Source: Paracoccus limosus (GTDB lineage: Bacteria > Pseudomonadota > Alphaproteobacteria > Rhodobacterales > Rhodobacteraceae). Taken from it: a DNA stretch of 64,000 nucleotides. The stretch is from NCBI RefSeq assembly GCF_009711185.1, contig NZ_WMIF01000007.1:1-64000 (forward strand), written 5' to 3'. Positions 1 to 8,220 of the stretch are shown one piece after another; within the stretch, counting starts at the first letter, position 1; each line of letters opens with the position of its first letter. The position numbers were made by a program, and so were the translations under genes. The notes beneath the pieces are model-generated. The model saw only the letters and a program-made list of their open reading frames with translations, made no database searches and was not told where the DNA came from.

Positions 1-468
1 AAGGTGACCAAGCAGAACAAGCCCGAGGCCGAGGCCCGCATCATGGCCGTGGTCGAGGATACCGGCGCCGAGCTGATCGTGCTGGCGCGCTACATGCAGG
101 TGCTGTCGGACGAGATGTGCCGCAAGATGTCGGGGCGGATCATCAACATCCACCACTCGTTCCTGCCCAGCTTCAAGGGGGCGAACCCCTACAAGCAGGC
201 CTATGAGCGCGGCGTGAAGCTGATCGGGGCGACCAGCCACTACGTCACCGCCGATCTGGACGAGGGCCCGATCATCGAGCAGGACACCATCCGCGTGACC
301 CATGCCCAGTCGCCCGAGGATTACGTCAGCCTTGGCCGCGACGTGGAAAGCCAGGTGTTGGCACGGGCGATCCACGCCCATATCCACCGCCGCGTGTTCC
401 TGAACGGCAACAAGACCGTGGTCTTCCCGGCCTCGCCCGGCAGCTACGCCAGCGAGCGCATGGGCTGA
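1..468 (+). CDS. purU: Formyltetrahydrofolate deformylase, C-terminal part
   Basis: The reading frame is open from the first base, so the 5' end lies outside the window; about 155 C-terminal residues are visible. The piece holds the formyltransferase-type core: the [10 protein letters not shown] segment with its catalytic His, and the [20 protein letters not shown] segment with the catalytic Asp. These are hallmarks of PurU and the related PurN. The C-terminal stretch LNGNKTVVF is typical of PurU. The enzyme hydrolyses 10-formyl-THF to formate and THF in the cytoplasm, balancing one-carbon pools. That suits a methylotroph, but the gene is not part of the downstream cluster. A strong hairpin follows the stop codon. 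Confidence 0.93.
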   Translation, partial: KVTKQNKPEAEARIMAVVEDTGAELIVLARYMQVLSDEMCRKMSGRIINIHHSFLPSFKGANPYKQAYERGVKLIGATSHYVTADLDEGPIIEQDTIRVTHAQSPEDYVSLGRDVESQVLARAIHAHIHRRVFLNGNKTVVFPASPGSYASERMG

Positions 469-476
469 GCCACGAC

Positions 477-505
477 GGGGGCGCCCCTCGCGCCCCCTCA
501 TTCTT
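477..505 (+). terminator. Rho-independent terminator after purU
   Basis: A perfect 8-bp stem GGGGGCGC / GCGCCCCC (477-484 and 490-497) has a 5-base loop and is followed by a pyrimidine-rich tail (TCATTCTT). It starts nine bases after the purU stop codon. Confidence 0.65.
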
Positions 506-830
506 CCCGACGGGTGGCTTCTTTCGTGCCAAAATATCCCCGCCGGAGGCACCCAAGGCCCGTCCCGGGCGCCCCCCGCGCCGCCTAGGACAAAGGCCCC
601 CGATCATCCCCGCAATGCGATAAGGCTGAACCAATGCTGTCGGCGTGGGCAAGGATCGCCACTAGTTGCATCAGCCAGAGTGGCCGGGCATCACCGGCTG
701 CGGTTCACGCTTGATCCTGCGTAGAAATTGCATGTGTATGAGATGCATGCCGTTCTGACCCCAAAGGGCGCAGGAATATGGATATGCACGCCAGACAGGA
801 ACGTGATCCGCCACGACAAGCGGCCGGCCA
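506..830. other. Intergenic region upstream of the dctB-like kinase
   Basis: About 325 bases with no coding signal that I trust. No TTCGG-N4-CCGAA site and no sigma-54 element is present here, unlike the region after the response regulator. It presumably carries the promoter of the kinase/regulator pair, but no convincing -35/-10 pair was identified. Confidence 0.5.
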
Positions 831-2744
831 ATGGATCATGGCTGCCCAAACAAGGGCGTCATCATAACAGATCGATCCCGGCGCCATTCCCGTATCGCGG
901 TATTTTCGCTGGTCGCGGCGGTTCTCATCGCTTTGGCCGGTGTCGTGGGCCATGCGCTGGGGCGTGCCAGAGCCACCGAGGCGCTGCGAGCAGATACCGC
1001 CCATCGGCTGGACCTGTTCACCAGCACTGCCGTTCTGATGATCAACCGGCTCGCCAGCATCCCCGGCACCATCGAGCTCAATCAGGACACCGTTGCCCTG
1101 CTGAGCGGCCGGGGCGACGTCACCACCTCGACCAACGTCAACCGCTTTCTGGCCCGGCTGAACGCGCAGCTTGGCAGCGATGCGATCTTTGTTGCCGACG
1201 AGCGCGGCGAGGTCATCGGCTCCAGCAATGCGGCCCAGCAGGACGACAGCCGGCTGGGCGAGGATATCGCCGCGCGCCCCTATTTTCAGGACGCGCTTTC
1301 GGGCTTTGTCGGGCGGCATTTTTCCTTGGGCGAGGCGCCGGATACGCCGGGGTATTTCGTCTCTTATCCCGTCCATGACGGCGACCGCGTCGTCGGAACC
1401 GCCACGACCAAGATCAGCCTCAGGCCGGTCGTCGAGGCGTTTTCGCTGCTGGGGAAACCGGCGCTGATCGCAGATCGGGACAATGTGGTGATCCTGTCGT
1501 CGCAACCCGAGTGGCTCTATACGTCACTGGCGCCGATCACCGTCGCGCAGCGGGTCGATCTGGAGCTGACCGGCGTTTACGGACACCACCGCGTGACCCA
1601 GTTCCCCTTGGCGATCCGCCTTGGCATCGACGATCCCGCGCTGGGGCTGGACCGGGTCGTGCCCGCGCAGCGCAGCGGCACGGTGACCCTGCCCGAGCGG
1701 CTGGTTCAGGGTCAGGTGCTGAACGGCATGGACTGGAAACTGCTGGTGTTTTCCGATCTTGCCGATGTGCGGCGTCAGGGCCTGATCGCGGCAGCGCTGG
1801 CCTCGCTGCTGACCGCCCTTGTGCTGACCTTGGCGCTGTACCTGATGCAGCGCCGCCGCGCCGCCCGGCTGATCCGCGCGGCAAGGGACGCGCTGGAACT
1901 GGCCAATGTCAGGCTGGAAATCACCGTGGCCAGACGGACGCAGGCGCTGACACAAACCAACGCCGACCTGCGCCGCGAGATGGATGAGCGGATCCGCACC
2001 GAGGCAACCTTGCGCGCGACCCAGGACGATCTGGTGCAGGCGGCCAAGCTGACCGCTCTGGGCGAGTTGGGCGCCGGGATCATGCACGAACTGGCCCAGC
2101 CGCTGGGCGCCTTGCAGACGCATGCGGGGAATGCGGAGGAATTCCTGCGCCGGGGCGATGTCGCCAGCGCGCAAGGCAATCTGGCGATCATCGGTGGAAT
2201 CGTCGAAAAGATCGACGGCATTATCTTTCCGCTGCGCTCCTTCCTGCGCAAGTCCCCTGCCAAGTCCGAGGCGGTCGAGGTTGCGCAGGCGGTGCAAAAC
2301 GCGCTGCTGCTGCTGGACGCCCGGCTGCGCGCCGCAGACATCACGGTCGAGAATGCCTGCGACGGCTTTGTCACGCCGGTCTGGTGCAACCCAAACCGGA
2401 TCGAGCAGGTGCTGGTCAACCTGATCGCCAATGCCTGCGATGCGATGCAGGGCAGCGCGCGCCGGACCTTGGGCATTCGCGCCGAACTGCAGGCGGATGG
2501 CGATGTCGTCATCACGGTCGAGGACAGCGGCCCGGGCCTTGAGCCGCAGCAGATCGACAGGCTGTTCGTCCCCTTCAATACCAGCAAGCAGACCGGGCTG
2601 GGGTTGGGGCTTGCGATTTCGCGCGGCATCGCGCGGGAATATGGCGGCGACCTGATCGCGCAGAACCGCCCCGCAGGCGGCGCCGCCTTTCTGCTGCGGC
2701 TGCCGCAAGCGCAATCACGGAGGACCGCATGGACGAGCGGCTGA
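831..2744 (+). CDS. aauS: DctB/AauS-like sensor histidine kinase
   Basis: A 637-residue membrane kinase. One N-terminal transmembrane helix (about 20-45) is followed by a periplasmic ligand-binding region to about 310, with the FTSTAVLMINRLASIPGTIE start typical of DctB-type double-PAS sensors. A second helix lies at about 321-342, then a coiled linker and a HisKA domain with phospho-acceptor His419 (IMHELAQPLGAL). The ATPase domain has N box NLIANACDAM, DSGPGLE and GLGLGLAIS. The family senses C4-dicarboxylates (DctB) or acidic amino acids (AauS). The target sites downstream and the neighbouring glutamate/aspartate-type binding protein favour acidic amino acids. The coding region overlaps the response regulator by 16 bases. 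No strong RBS precedes the ATG, so the start is tentative. Confidence 0.88.
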   Translation: MDHGCPNKGVIITDRSRRHSRIAVFSLVAAVLIALAGVVGHALGRARATEALRADTAHRLDLFTSTAVLMINRLASIPGTIELNQDTVALLSGRGDVTTSTNVNRFLARLNAQLGSDAIFVADERGEVIGSSNAAQQDDSRLGEDIAARPYFQDALSGFVGRHFSLGEAPDTPGYFVSYPVHDGDRVVGTATTKISLRPVVEAFSLLGKPALIADRDNVVILSSQPEWLYTSLAPITVAQRVDLELTGVYGHHRVTQFPLAIRLGIDDPALGLDRVVPAQRSGTVTLPERLVQGQVLNGMDWKLLVFSDLADVRRQGLIAAALASLLTALVLTLALYLMQRRRAARLIRAARDALELANVRLEITVARRTQALTQTNADLRREMDERIRTEATLRATQDDLVQAAKLTALGELGAGIMHELAQPLGALQTHAGNAEEFLRRGDVASAQGNLAIIGGIVEKIDGIIFPLRSFLRKSPAKSEAVEVAQAVQNALLLLDARLRAADITVENACDGFVTPVWCNPNRIEQVLVNLIANACDAMQGSARRTLGIRAELQADGDVVITVEDSGPGLEPQQIDRLFVPFNTSKQTGLGLGLAISRGIAREYGGDLIAQNRPAGGAAFLLRLPQAQSRRTAWTSG

Positions 2745-4075
2745 CGGTCATCGTCATCGAGGACGATCCCAACCTGCGGCTGGGCTGCGTTCAGGCGATC
2801 CAGCTGGCCGGTATGGAGGTGTTTGGCTTTGACAATGCCGAAGAGGCGCTGCGCCTGATCAAGCCCGTCTTTACCGGGCTGGTCGTCACCGATCTGAAGC
2901 TGCCGGGCATGGATGGTCTGGCCGTGGTCCGCCATTGCGCCGAACTGGATTCCGGCCTGCCGGTGATCGTCATTTCGGGCCATGCCGATGTCGCCGTGGC
3001 CGTCGAGGCGATGCGCAGCGGCGCCTATGATTTCGTTACCAAACCCTTTGGCCCCGAGCGGCTGATCGAGGTGGTGCAGCGCGCAGCCGAAAAACGGCGG
3101 CTGACGCTGGAACTGTCCGATCTGCGCCAGCGGCTGGCGCGGCTGGAAAACGTCGAGCACAATCTGATCGGCGATTCCGCGCAGATCCGCAAGGTCCGCA
3201 GTCTGGTCGCCGATGTCGCCGATTCCAATGTCGATGTGCTGCTTTTGGGCGAAACCGGGGTCGGCAAGGAGCTGGTGGCGCGGATGCTGCACCGGCATTC
3301 GCGCCGGCGGAACGCGGCCTTCGTCTCGATCAATTGCACCGGCATTTCCGAAGACCTGCTTTACAGCGAATTGTTCGGCCATGAGGCGGGCGCATTCGCC
3401 GGGGCGCGCAAGCGCCGGATCGGCAAGACCGAGCACGCCGGCCGCGGCACCCTGTTTCTGGACGAGATGGACGCCATCCCGGCCAAGGTGCAGATCACGC
3501 TGTTCCGGCTGTTGCAGGATCGGGTAATCGAGCGGCTGGGCTCGAACCAGCGGATCGGGGTCGATTGCCGGATCGTGGCCGCTGCCGGTCCCGACCTTTT
3601 TGAACGGGTGCAAGCCGGCCGGTTCCGCAGCGATCTGTTCTATCGCCTGAACGCCGTCACCATCGAGCTGCCACCCCTGCGCGAGCGGCGCGAGGACATT
3701 CCGATCATGCTGGAACATTTCCTGCTGGCCGCCGCCGAGCGGTTCCGAAAGCCCCATCCCACCGTCACGGCCGAGCAGATGAACCGGCTGATGGCGCATG
3801 GCTGGCCGGGCAATATCCGCGAATTGCAGACCGTCGCCGAATGTCTGGTGCTGGGCGTCGCCAAGGACGGGCTGACCGGAGAGGCCCCCTCGGAACAAGG
3901 GCCGCCGCAATCCCTGGCCGAATGGGTCCGGGATTTCGAGCGCAACCTGATCGCCCGCGAGCTGCGCCGCCATGACGGCAGTCTGGCGCGCACCGCCGAG
4001 GCGCTGAACGTGCCCAAGACCACCCTGCATGACAAGATCCGCAAATATGGTCTGACCGAGGGCACACAGGGCTGA
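2729..4075 (+). CDS. aauR: Sigma-54-dependent response regulator, DctD/AauR-like
   Basis: 448 residues in three domains. The receiver (1-120) has phospho-acceptor Asp55 (VVTDLKLPGMD). The AAA+ domain has Walker A GETGVGKE, Walker B TLFLDEMD and the arginine-finger region FRSDLFYRLN. The C-terminal Fis-type helix-turn-helix contains TAEALNVPKTTLHDKIRKYG. The loop that contacts sigma-54, normally GAFTGA, reads GAFAGA here (residues 221-226); the conserved Thr is Ala224, which is unusual. It is co-transcribed with the kinase. Two palindromes matching the AauR-type recognition motif and a sigma-54 promoter lie just downstream, ahead of a glutamate/aspartate-type binding protein, so that gene is the likely target. 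DctD is the alternative name. Confidence 0.88.
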   Translation: MDERLTVIVIEDDPNLRLGCVQAIQLAGMEVFGFDNAEEALRLIKPVFTGLVVTDLKLPGMDGLAVVRHCAELDSGLPVIVISGHADVAVAVEAMRSGAYDFVTKPFGPERLIEVVQRAAEKRRLTLELSDLRQRLARLENVEHNLIGDSAQIRKVRSLVADVADSNVDVLLLGETGVGKELVARMLHRHSRRRNAAFVSINCTGISEDLLYSELFGHEAGAFAGARKRRIGKTEHAGRGTLFLDEMDAIPAKVQITLFRLLQDRVIERLGSNQRIGVDCRIVAAAGPDLFERVQAGRFRSDLFYRLNAVTIELPPLRERREDIPIMLEHFLLAAAERFRKPHPTVTAEQMNRLMAHGWPGNIRELQTVAECLVLGVAKDGLTGEAPSEQGPPQSLAEWVRDFERNLIARELRRHDGSLARTAEALNVPKTTLHDKIRKYGLTEGTQG

Positions 4076-4093
4076 AGGCTGCGGCACGCGTCA

Positions 4094-4139
4094 TTCGGTT
4101 TTCCGAACGTGAAAATCCCATGACGTTCGGATAACCGAA
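4094..4139 (+). promoter_or_regulatory. Paired enhancer sites for the DctD/AauR-like regulator
   Basis: Two copies of TTCGG-N4-CCGAA lie at 4094-4107 (spacer TTTT) and 4126-4139 (spacer ATAA). Their centres are 32 bp apart, about three helical turns, so both lie on the same face. The two 16-base sites are also inverted copies of one another with one mismatch. From memory, this is the recognition motif reported for Pseudomonas AauR. They sit about 100 bp upstream of a sigma-54 promoter, a normal enhancer distance. Confidence 0.82.
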
Positions 4140-4239
4140 TGGCCTGCCGCGCAGAAATCGACATTCCGGTAACCATTGCAAGGTGTTACCCGATCCCGCC
4201 CGTGATCCATTTTTGCTGATGCAATCCTGTCCGACCCCA

Positions 4240-4255
4240 TGGCACAGTGATCGCA
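4240..4255 (+). promoter_or_regulatory. Sigma-54 (-24/-12) promoter
   Basis: The sequence TGGCAC-N5-TCGCA matches the RpoN consensus TGGCAC-N5-TTGCW at all but one defined position. The GG (4241-4242) and GC (4253-4254) doublets have the required 10-base spacing. The expected transcription start is near 4266, upstream of the binding-protein ATG. Confidence 0.8.
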
Positions 4256-4347
4256 ACAATAAAGACAACACAGGGGGTTTCCAAAATGCGGTAGGGCATC
4301 GCGTCCCGCCCGGCCCCGTGATGTCATCCGCAACAGCGAGGGATATG

Positions 4348-5244
4348 ATGGGCAAATCGCACATGTCCGTTCTCATGGGCGCAGTGCTCGCCGGGCTGAC
4401 ATGGCCGGCATGGGGGCAGGACAGCGCGACTCTGGACCGGATCGCCGCCACTGCCACGATCCGGATCGGGCAGCGCGTGTCCTCGGTGCCGTTTTCCTAT
4501 TACTCCGACGACCGCCGGGTCATCGGCTATTCTCAGGACATCATGATGCAGATCGTCGCTGCCGTCCGCGATCAGCTGAAGCTGCCGGCGCTGACGATCT
4601 CGCTGGCGCCGATCACCTCGCAGAACTGGATCCCGCTGCTGATCAACGGCAATCTGGACATGGAATGCAGCTCGACCAGCCATACCGTGGACCGCGAGAA
4701 AAAGGTCGCCTTTTCCAACACCATCTTCGTCATCGGCACCCGGCTGCTGACGCGCGCCGATGCCGGCATCCGCGATTTCGCCGATCTGGCGCAAAAGCAG
4801 GTCGTCGTCACCGCCGGCACCACGGCCGAACGCGCGCTGCACCGCTTCAACGAGGAACATGGGATCGGCATGACCATTCTGGCCGTCAAGGAACACGACC
4901 TTGCCTTTCAGGAGTTGCAGGCCGGCCGCGCCGCAGCCTTTGTCATGGATGATGCGCTGCTTTACGGCGCGCGGGCCGAGGCGCCCCGGCCCGAGGACTG
5001 GATCGTCACCGGAACGCCCCTGACGCGCGAGGCCTATGCCTGCACCATGCGCCGCGACGATCCCGCCTTCAAGGCGCTGGTGGACGCGGCCATTGCCCGG
5101 CTGATGACCTCGGGCGAGGCGCGGGCGCTTTACGACAAATGGTTCACGCAGCCGATCCCGCCCAATGGCATGAACCTCGACTGGCCGATCTCGGCGGCGC
5201 AGGCCGCGCTTTACGCCGCCCCCAACGATCGGCCGATCGAATGA
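4348..5244 (+). CDS. Periplasmic amino acid (glutamate/aspartate-type) binding protein
   Basis: About 298 residues with a Sec signal peptide (VLMGAVLAGLTWPAWG, cut before QD) and a family 3 solute-binding fold. The segments LLINGNLDMECSSTSHTVDREKKVAFSNTIF and VVVTAGTTAERALHRF resemble GltI-type glutamate/aspartate binding proteins. I chose the ATG at 4348 because GCGAGGG lies five bases upstream; ATG 4345 is also possible. Any start before about 4266 would lie upstream of the transcript predicted from the sigma-54 promoter. No ABC permease or ATPase gene adjoins it. It either borrows another transporter or acts as a sensor partner of the kinase. Control by the upstream pair through the two enhancer sites is inferred. 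Confidence 0.82.
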   Translation: MGKSHMSVLMGAVLAGLTWPAWGQDSATLDRIAATATIRIGQRVSSVPFSYYSDDRRVIGYSQDIMMQIVAAVRDQLKLPALTISLAPITSQNWIPLLINGNLDMECSSTSHTVDREKKVAFSNTIFVIGTRLLTRADAGIRDFADLAQKQVVVTAGTTAERALHRFNEEHGIGMTILAVKEHDLAFQELQAGRAAAFVMDDALLYGARAEAPRPEDWIVTGTPLTREAYACTMRRDDPAFKALVDAAIARLMTSGEARALYDKWFTQPIPPNGMNLDWPISAAQAALYAAPNDRPIE

Positions 5245-5455
5245 GCCGGCGAATGCCGCCCCCCGCAGGGCCCGCCTGCCGGGCCGGCATCCGCAGCCGT
5301 CCGCCCGACGGCATTCCCTAGCCCCCCGGGCCGCGCCTGAAGGCGAGCCCGCAAACGAAACCAGCCCGGAACGATGATCTTGCCGCCCCGCCGACCCCGG
5401 CGCGGGTGCCGGGGAACTGTGCGGCCTCTGGCCGACAAGGATAAAGGAGAACCCA

Positions 5456-6940
5456 TTGACGACGGTAAACACGGAACCCGCGGCAGAGGTCGCCGGACAG
5501 CTCGACAAAAGGCAATGGCTTGAATCGCATGAAGAGGGCTACCACAAGACGCTTGGCAATCGTCAGGTGCAGATGATCGCCATTGGCGGCGCCATCGGCA
5601 CGGGGTTGTTTCTGGGCGCCGGCGCCCGGCTGCAGGTCGCGGGACCGTCGCTTGCCATCGTCTATCTGGTCTGCGGCGTCTTTGCCTTCCTGATCCTGCG
5701 TGCCTTGGGCGAGCTGGTGATGCACCGCCCAAGCAGCGGCAGCTTTGTGTCCTATGCCCGTGAATTTCTCGGTGAAAGGGCATCCTTTATCGCCGGCTGG
5801 ATGTATTTCCTGAACTGGGCGATGACCGGGATCGTCGATATCACCGCCGTTGCCCTTTACATGCATTACTGGGACAGTTTCGCCCATCTGCCGCAATGGG
5901 TTTCAGCCCTTGGCGCGCTGGTGGTCGTCGGCTCGATGAACCTGATCGGCGTGAAATGGTTCGCCGAGATGGAGTTCTGGTTCGCGCTGATCAAGGTCGC
6001 GGCGATCTCGCTGTTTCTGGTGGTCGGCACCGCGCTGCTGGGCGGCGGTTTCGACGTTGCGGGCCGGGCCACGGGCCTGCATCTGGTCACCGAGAACGGC
6101 GGCCTGTTCCCCAATGGCCTGATGCCGGCGCTGGTGCTGGTGCAGGGCGTGGTCTTTGCCTTTGCCGGGGTCGAGCTGGTCGGCACGGCGGCGGGCGAAT
6201 GCAAGGATGCGCGCAAGATCCTGCCGCGCGCGATCAACAGCGTGATCTGGCGGATCGCACTGTTCTATGTCGGCGCGGTGACGCTGCTGGTGCTGCTCTT
6301 GCCGTGGAACGCCTATAAATCCGGCGAAAGCCCCTTCGTGACCTTCTTTGGCGCGCTGGGTGTGCCGGGGATCGGCAGCGTCATGAACATCGTCGTGCTG
6401 ACCGCCGCGCTGTCCAGCCTGAACTCGGGCCTCTATTCGACCGGGCGGGTGCTGCGTTCGCTGGCCCAAGGCGGTTCGGCGCCGCAATTCCTGTCAAGGA
6501 TGAGCGCGCAGGCCGTGCCCTATGCCGGCATCCTCGTAACGCTGGCGATCTATGTCTTTGGCGTCCTGCTGAACTATCTGGTGCCCTCCAGCGTCTTCGA
6601 GATCGTGCTGAACATCGCCTCGCTGGGCATTCTCAGCACATGGGGCTTTATCGTGGTCTGCCAGATCATGTTCCGCCGGGCCGTCAAGCGCGGCGAGGTC
6701 GAGGATGTGCCCTTCAAGATGCCGGGCGCGCCGGTGACCTCGTGGCTGACGCTGGGGTTCCTTGTCGGCGTGCTGGTGCTGATGGCCTTTGACTATCCCA
6801 ACGGCACCTACACGGTCGCGGCGATCCCGTTTGTCGCGCTGCTCTTGTGGGCAGGCTGGAAGTGGACGGCGAGGCACCGCCAGATGCTGATGCCGACCAC
6901 CATCCCCTCGGTCGCGCTGACGCAGAACATTCTGGAGTGA
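5456..6940 (+). CDS. ansP: L-asparagine permease (APC family)
   Basis: 494 residues and about 12 transmembrane helices. It follows E. coli AnsP closely over its whole length as I remember that sequence, for example HEEGYHK, GNRQVQMIAIGGAIGTGLF, SSGSFVSYAREFLGE, NWAMTGIVDITAVALYMHYW, NLIGVKWFAEMEFWFALIK and VLMAFDYPNGTYT. The start is TTG, supported by AAGGAGA five bases upstream; no ATG gives a better start. It imports L-asparagine by proton symport. Its position after the glutamate/aspartate-type binding protein extends the acidic amino acid/amide theme, but the 210-base gap suggests its own promoter. I saw no TTCGG-N4-CCGAA site or sigma-54 element in that gap. Confidence 0.93.
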   Translation: MTTVNTEPAAEVAGQLDKRQWLESHEEGYHKTLGNRQVQMIAIGGAIGTGLFLGAGARLQVAGPSLAIVYLVCGVFAFLILRALGELVMHRPSSGSFVSYAREFLGERASFIAGWMYFLNWAMTGIVDITAVALYMHYWDSFAHLPQWVSALGALVVVGSMNLIGVKWFAEMEFWFALIKVAAISLFLVVGTALLGGGFDVAGRATGLHLVTENGGLFPNGLMPALVLVQGVVFAFAGVELVGTAAGECKDARKILPRAINSVIWRIALFYVGAVTLLVLLLPWNAYKSGESPFVTFFGALGVPGIGSVMNIVVLTAALSSLNSGLYSTGRVLRSLAQGGSAPQFLSRMSAQAVPYAGILVTLAIYVFGVLLNYLVPSSVFEIVLNIASLGILSTWGFIVVCQIMFRRAVKRGEVEDVPFKMPGAPVTSWLTLGFLVGVLVLMAFDYPNGTYTVAAIPFVALLLWAGWKWTARHRQMLMPTTIPSVALTQNILE

Positions 6941-6994
6941 CGGCGATCTGGCCCGCATTCCAACATGGCGGATGAACCTGCACCATCTGCCTCG

Positions 6995-7030
6995 ACACCG
7001 CCGGTCAGCCAACCGGCGGTGTTTCATTTT
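6995..7030 (+). terminator. Rho-independent terminator after ansP
   Basis: A perfect 10-bp stem ACACCGCCGG / CCGGCGGTGT (6995-7004 and 7013-7022) has an 8-base loop and runs into TTTCATTTT. It ends the ansP transcript before the queC leader begins. Confidence 0.85.
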
Positions 7031-7113
7031 GACAGACCCGGCCACCGGGGCCGCCGTGTTGGGGCCCCTGCGGCGGGCTTGCAATCCACGGCGGATGTTT
7101 CTATCAGCCCCGC

Positions 7114-7148
7114 ACCGGTCGCAGCCTACCCGGTCATCAAAACAAGGG
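7114..7148 (+). promoter_or_regulatory. preQ1-I riboswitch controlling queC translation
   Basis: Stem P1 is ACCGG (7114-7118) with CCGGT (7130-7134). It encloses the loop TCGCAGCCTAC, followed by an A-rich tail CATCAAAACAAGGG (7135-7148). Stem, TCGCAG loop start and AAAACAAGGG tail match the class I preQ1 aptamer of Thermoanaerobacter tengcongensis, as I remember it. In that class the tail pairs with the loop cytosines. Here the AAGGG of the tail is also the only plausible ribosome-binding site of queC, eight bases before its ATG, so ligand binding should block translation. PreQ1 riboswitches are known upstream of queuosine synthesis genes. Confidence 0.88.
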
Positions 7149-7156
7149 TTCACATC

Positions 7157-7867
7157 ATGAAGACGACACTGGTCTGCTCTGGCGGACTCGATTCCGTTTC
7201 GCTGGCGCATGTGCTGGCGGGGGACGGCGCGCTGGCGCGCGTGGTTTCCTTTGACTATGGCCAGCGCCACCGCAAGGAGCTGGGCTTTGCCCGCGCCTGC
7301 GCCGCGCGTCTGGGCGTGCCATTCCATCTGATCGACATGCGCAGCATCGGCGCCAGCCTGACCGGCTCGGCGCTGACCGACGACATCGACGTGCCGGACG
7401 GGCATTATGCGCAAGAGACCATGCGCATCACCGTGGTTCCGAACCGCAACGCGATCATGCTGGCCATCGCCTTTGGCGTGGCGGCGGCGCAGGGCGACAC
7501 GGCGGTGGCCGCAGCCGTCCATGGCGGCGATCATTTCATCTATCCCGACTGCCGCCCCGGCTTTACCAAGGCCTTTGCCGAAATGCAGCGCCACGCCCTG
7601 CAGGGTCATGCCGATGTGGCGCTGCACGTGCCCTTCGTCCACCGGACCAAGGCCGATATCGTCACGGCTGGCGCCCGTGCCGGCACGCCATTCGCGGAAA
7701 CATGGTCCTGCTACAAGGGCGGCGATCTGCATTGCGGCCGCTGCGGCACCTGCGTCGAGCGGCGCGAGGCCTTCGATCTGGCCGGGATCGCCGATCCCAC
7801 CGCCTATGCCGACCCGGATTTCTGGCGCGCCGCCGTGGCCGGCGCTACCAAGCGGGGGCAGGCCTGA
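7157..7867 (+). CDS. queC: 7-cyano-7-deazaguanine synthase QueC
   Basis: 236 residues. The N-terminal PP-loop SGGLDS (about 8-13) binds ATP, and the C-terminal zinc site is CYKGGDLHCGRCGTC. It converts 7-carboxy-7-deazaguanine to preQ0 with ATP and ammonia. It is the first gene of an operon with queD, queE and queF in biosynthetic company; its stop overlaps the queD start by one base (TGATG). The ATG at 7157 follows the preQ1 aptamer, whose 3' AAGGG acts as RBS. Longer in-frame starts upstream would cross the aptamer and are not supported. Confidence 0.96.
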   Translation: MKTTLVCSGGLDSVSLAHVLAGDGALARVVSFDYGQRHRKELGFARACAARLGVPFHLIDMRSIGASLTGSALTDDIDVPDGHYAQETMRITVVPNRNAIMLAIAFGVAAAQGDTAVAAAVHGGDHFIYPDCRPGFTKAFAEMQRHALQGHADVALHVPFVHRTKADIVTAGARAGTPFAETWSCYKGGDLHCGRCGTCVERREAFDLAGIADPTAYADPDFWRAAVAGATKRGQA

Positions 7868-8220
7868 TGTTTCGCATCTCCAAGGAATTCCATTTCTCGG
7901 CCTCGCACCAGCTGGAACATCTGCCCGCCGATCACCAATGCGCCCGGCTGCATGGGCATAATTACATCGTCGTGGTCGAACTGGCCGCCGTCGGGCTGAA
8001 CCCCGATGGTTTCGTGCGCGATTACCACGATCTGGCCGCGCTCAAGGATCACATCGACCGCGATTTCGACCACCGGCACCTGAACGACGTGCTGGCCTGC
8101 CCGGCCACGGCAGAACATCTCGCGCATTATTTCTATCATTGGGCGCGAGAGCGCTGGCCCGAGGTGGCGGCGGCCAGCGTCTCGGAAACGCCGAAAACCT
8201 GGGCCGAGTATCGGCCATGA
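7867..8220 (+). CDS. queD: 6-carboxy-5,6,7,8-tetrahydropterin synthase QueD
   Basis: 117 residues with the PTPS/QueD fold. The zinc ligands are in FSASHQL and the CARLHGHNY segment, which also supplies the catalytic Cys-x3-His. DHRHLND and the late Glu in [10 protein letters not shown] are also present. It turns dihydroneopterin triphosphate into 6-carboxytetrahydropterin, the first committed queuosine step. It is translationally coupled on both sides: the start overlaps the queC stop, and the stop overlaps the queE start as ATGA. Confidence 0.95.
   Translation: MFRISKEFHFSASHQLEHLPADHQCARLHGHNYIVVVELAAVGLNPDGFVRDYHDLAALKDHIDRDFDHRHLNDVLACPATAEHLAHYFYHWARERWPEVAAASVSETPKTWAEYRP

Noticed and set aside
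1775..4087. Long open frame on the minus strand opposite the kinase and response regulator
   Set aside because: High-GC shadow of the coding strand; no RBS, no family-like motif, low-complexity translation.
4168..4180. Possible third enhancer half-site near TTCCGGTAACC
   Set aside because: Lacks the TTCGG-N4-CCGAA symmetry of the two clear sites.
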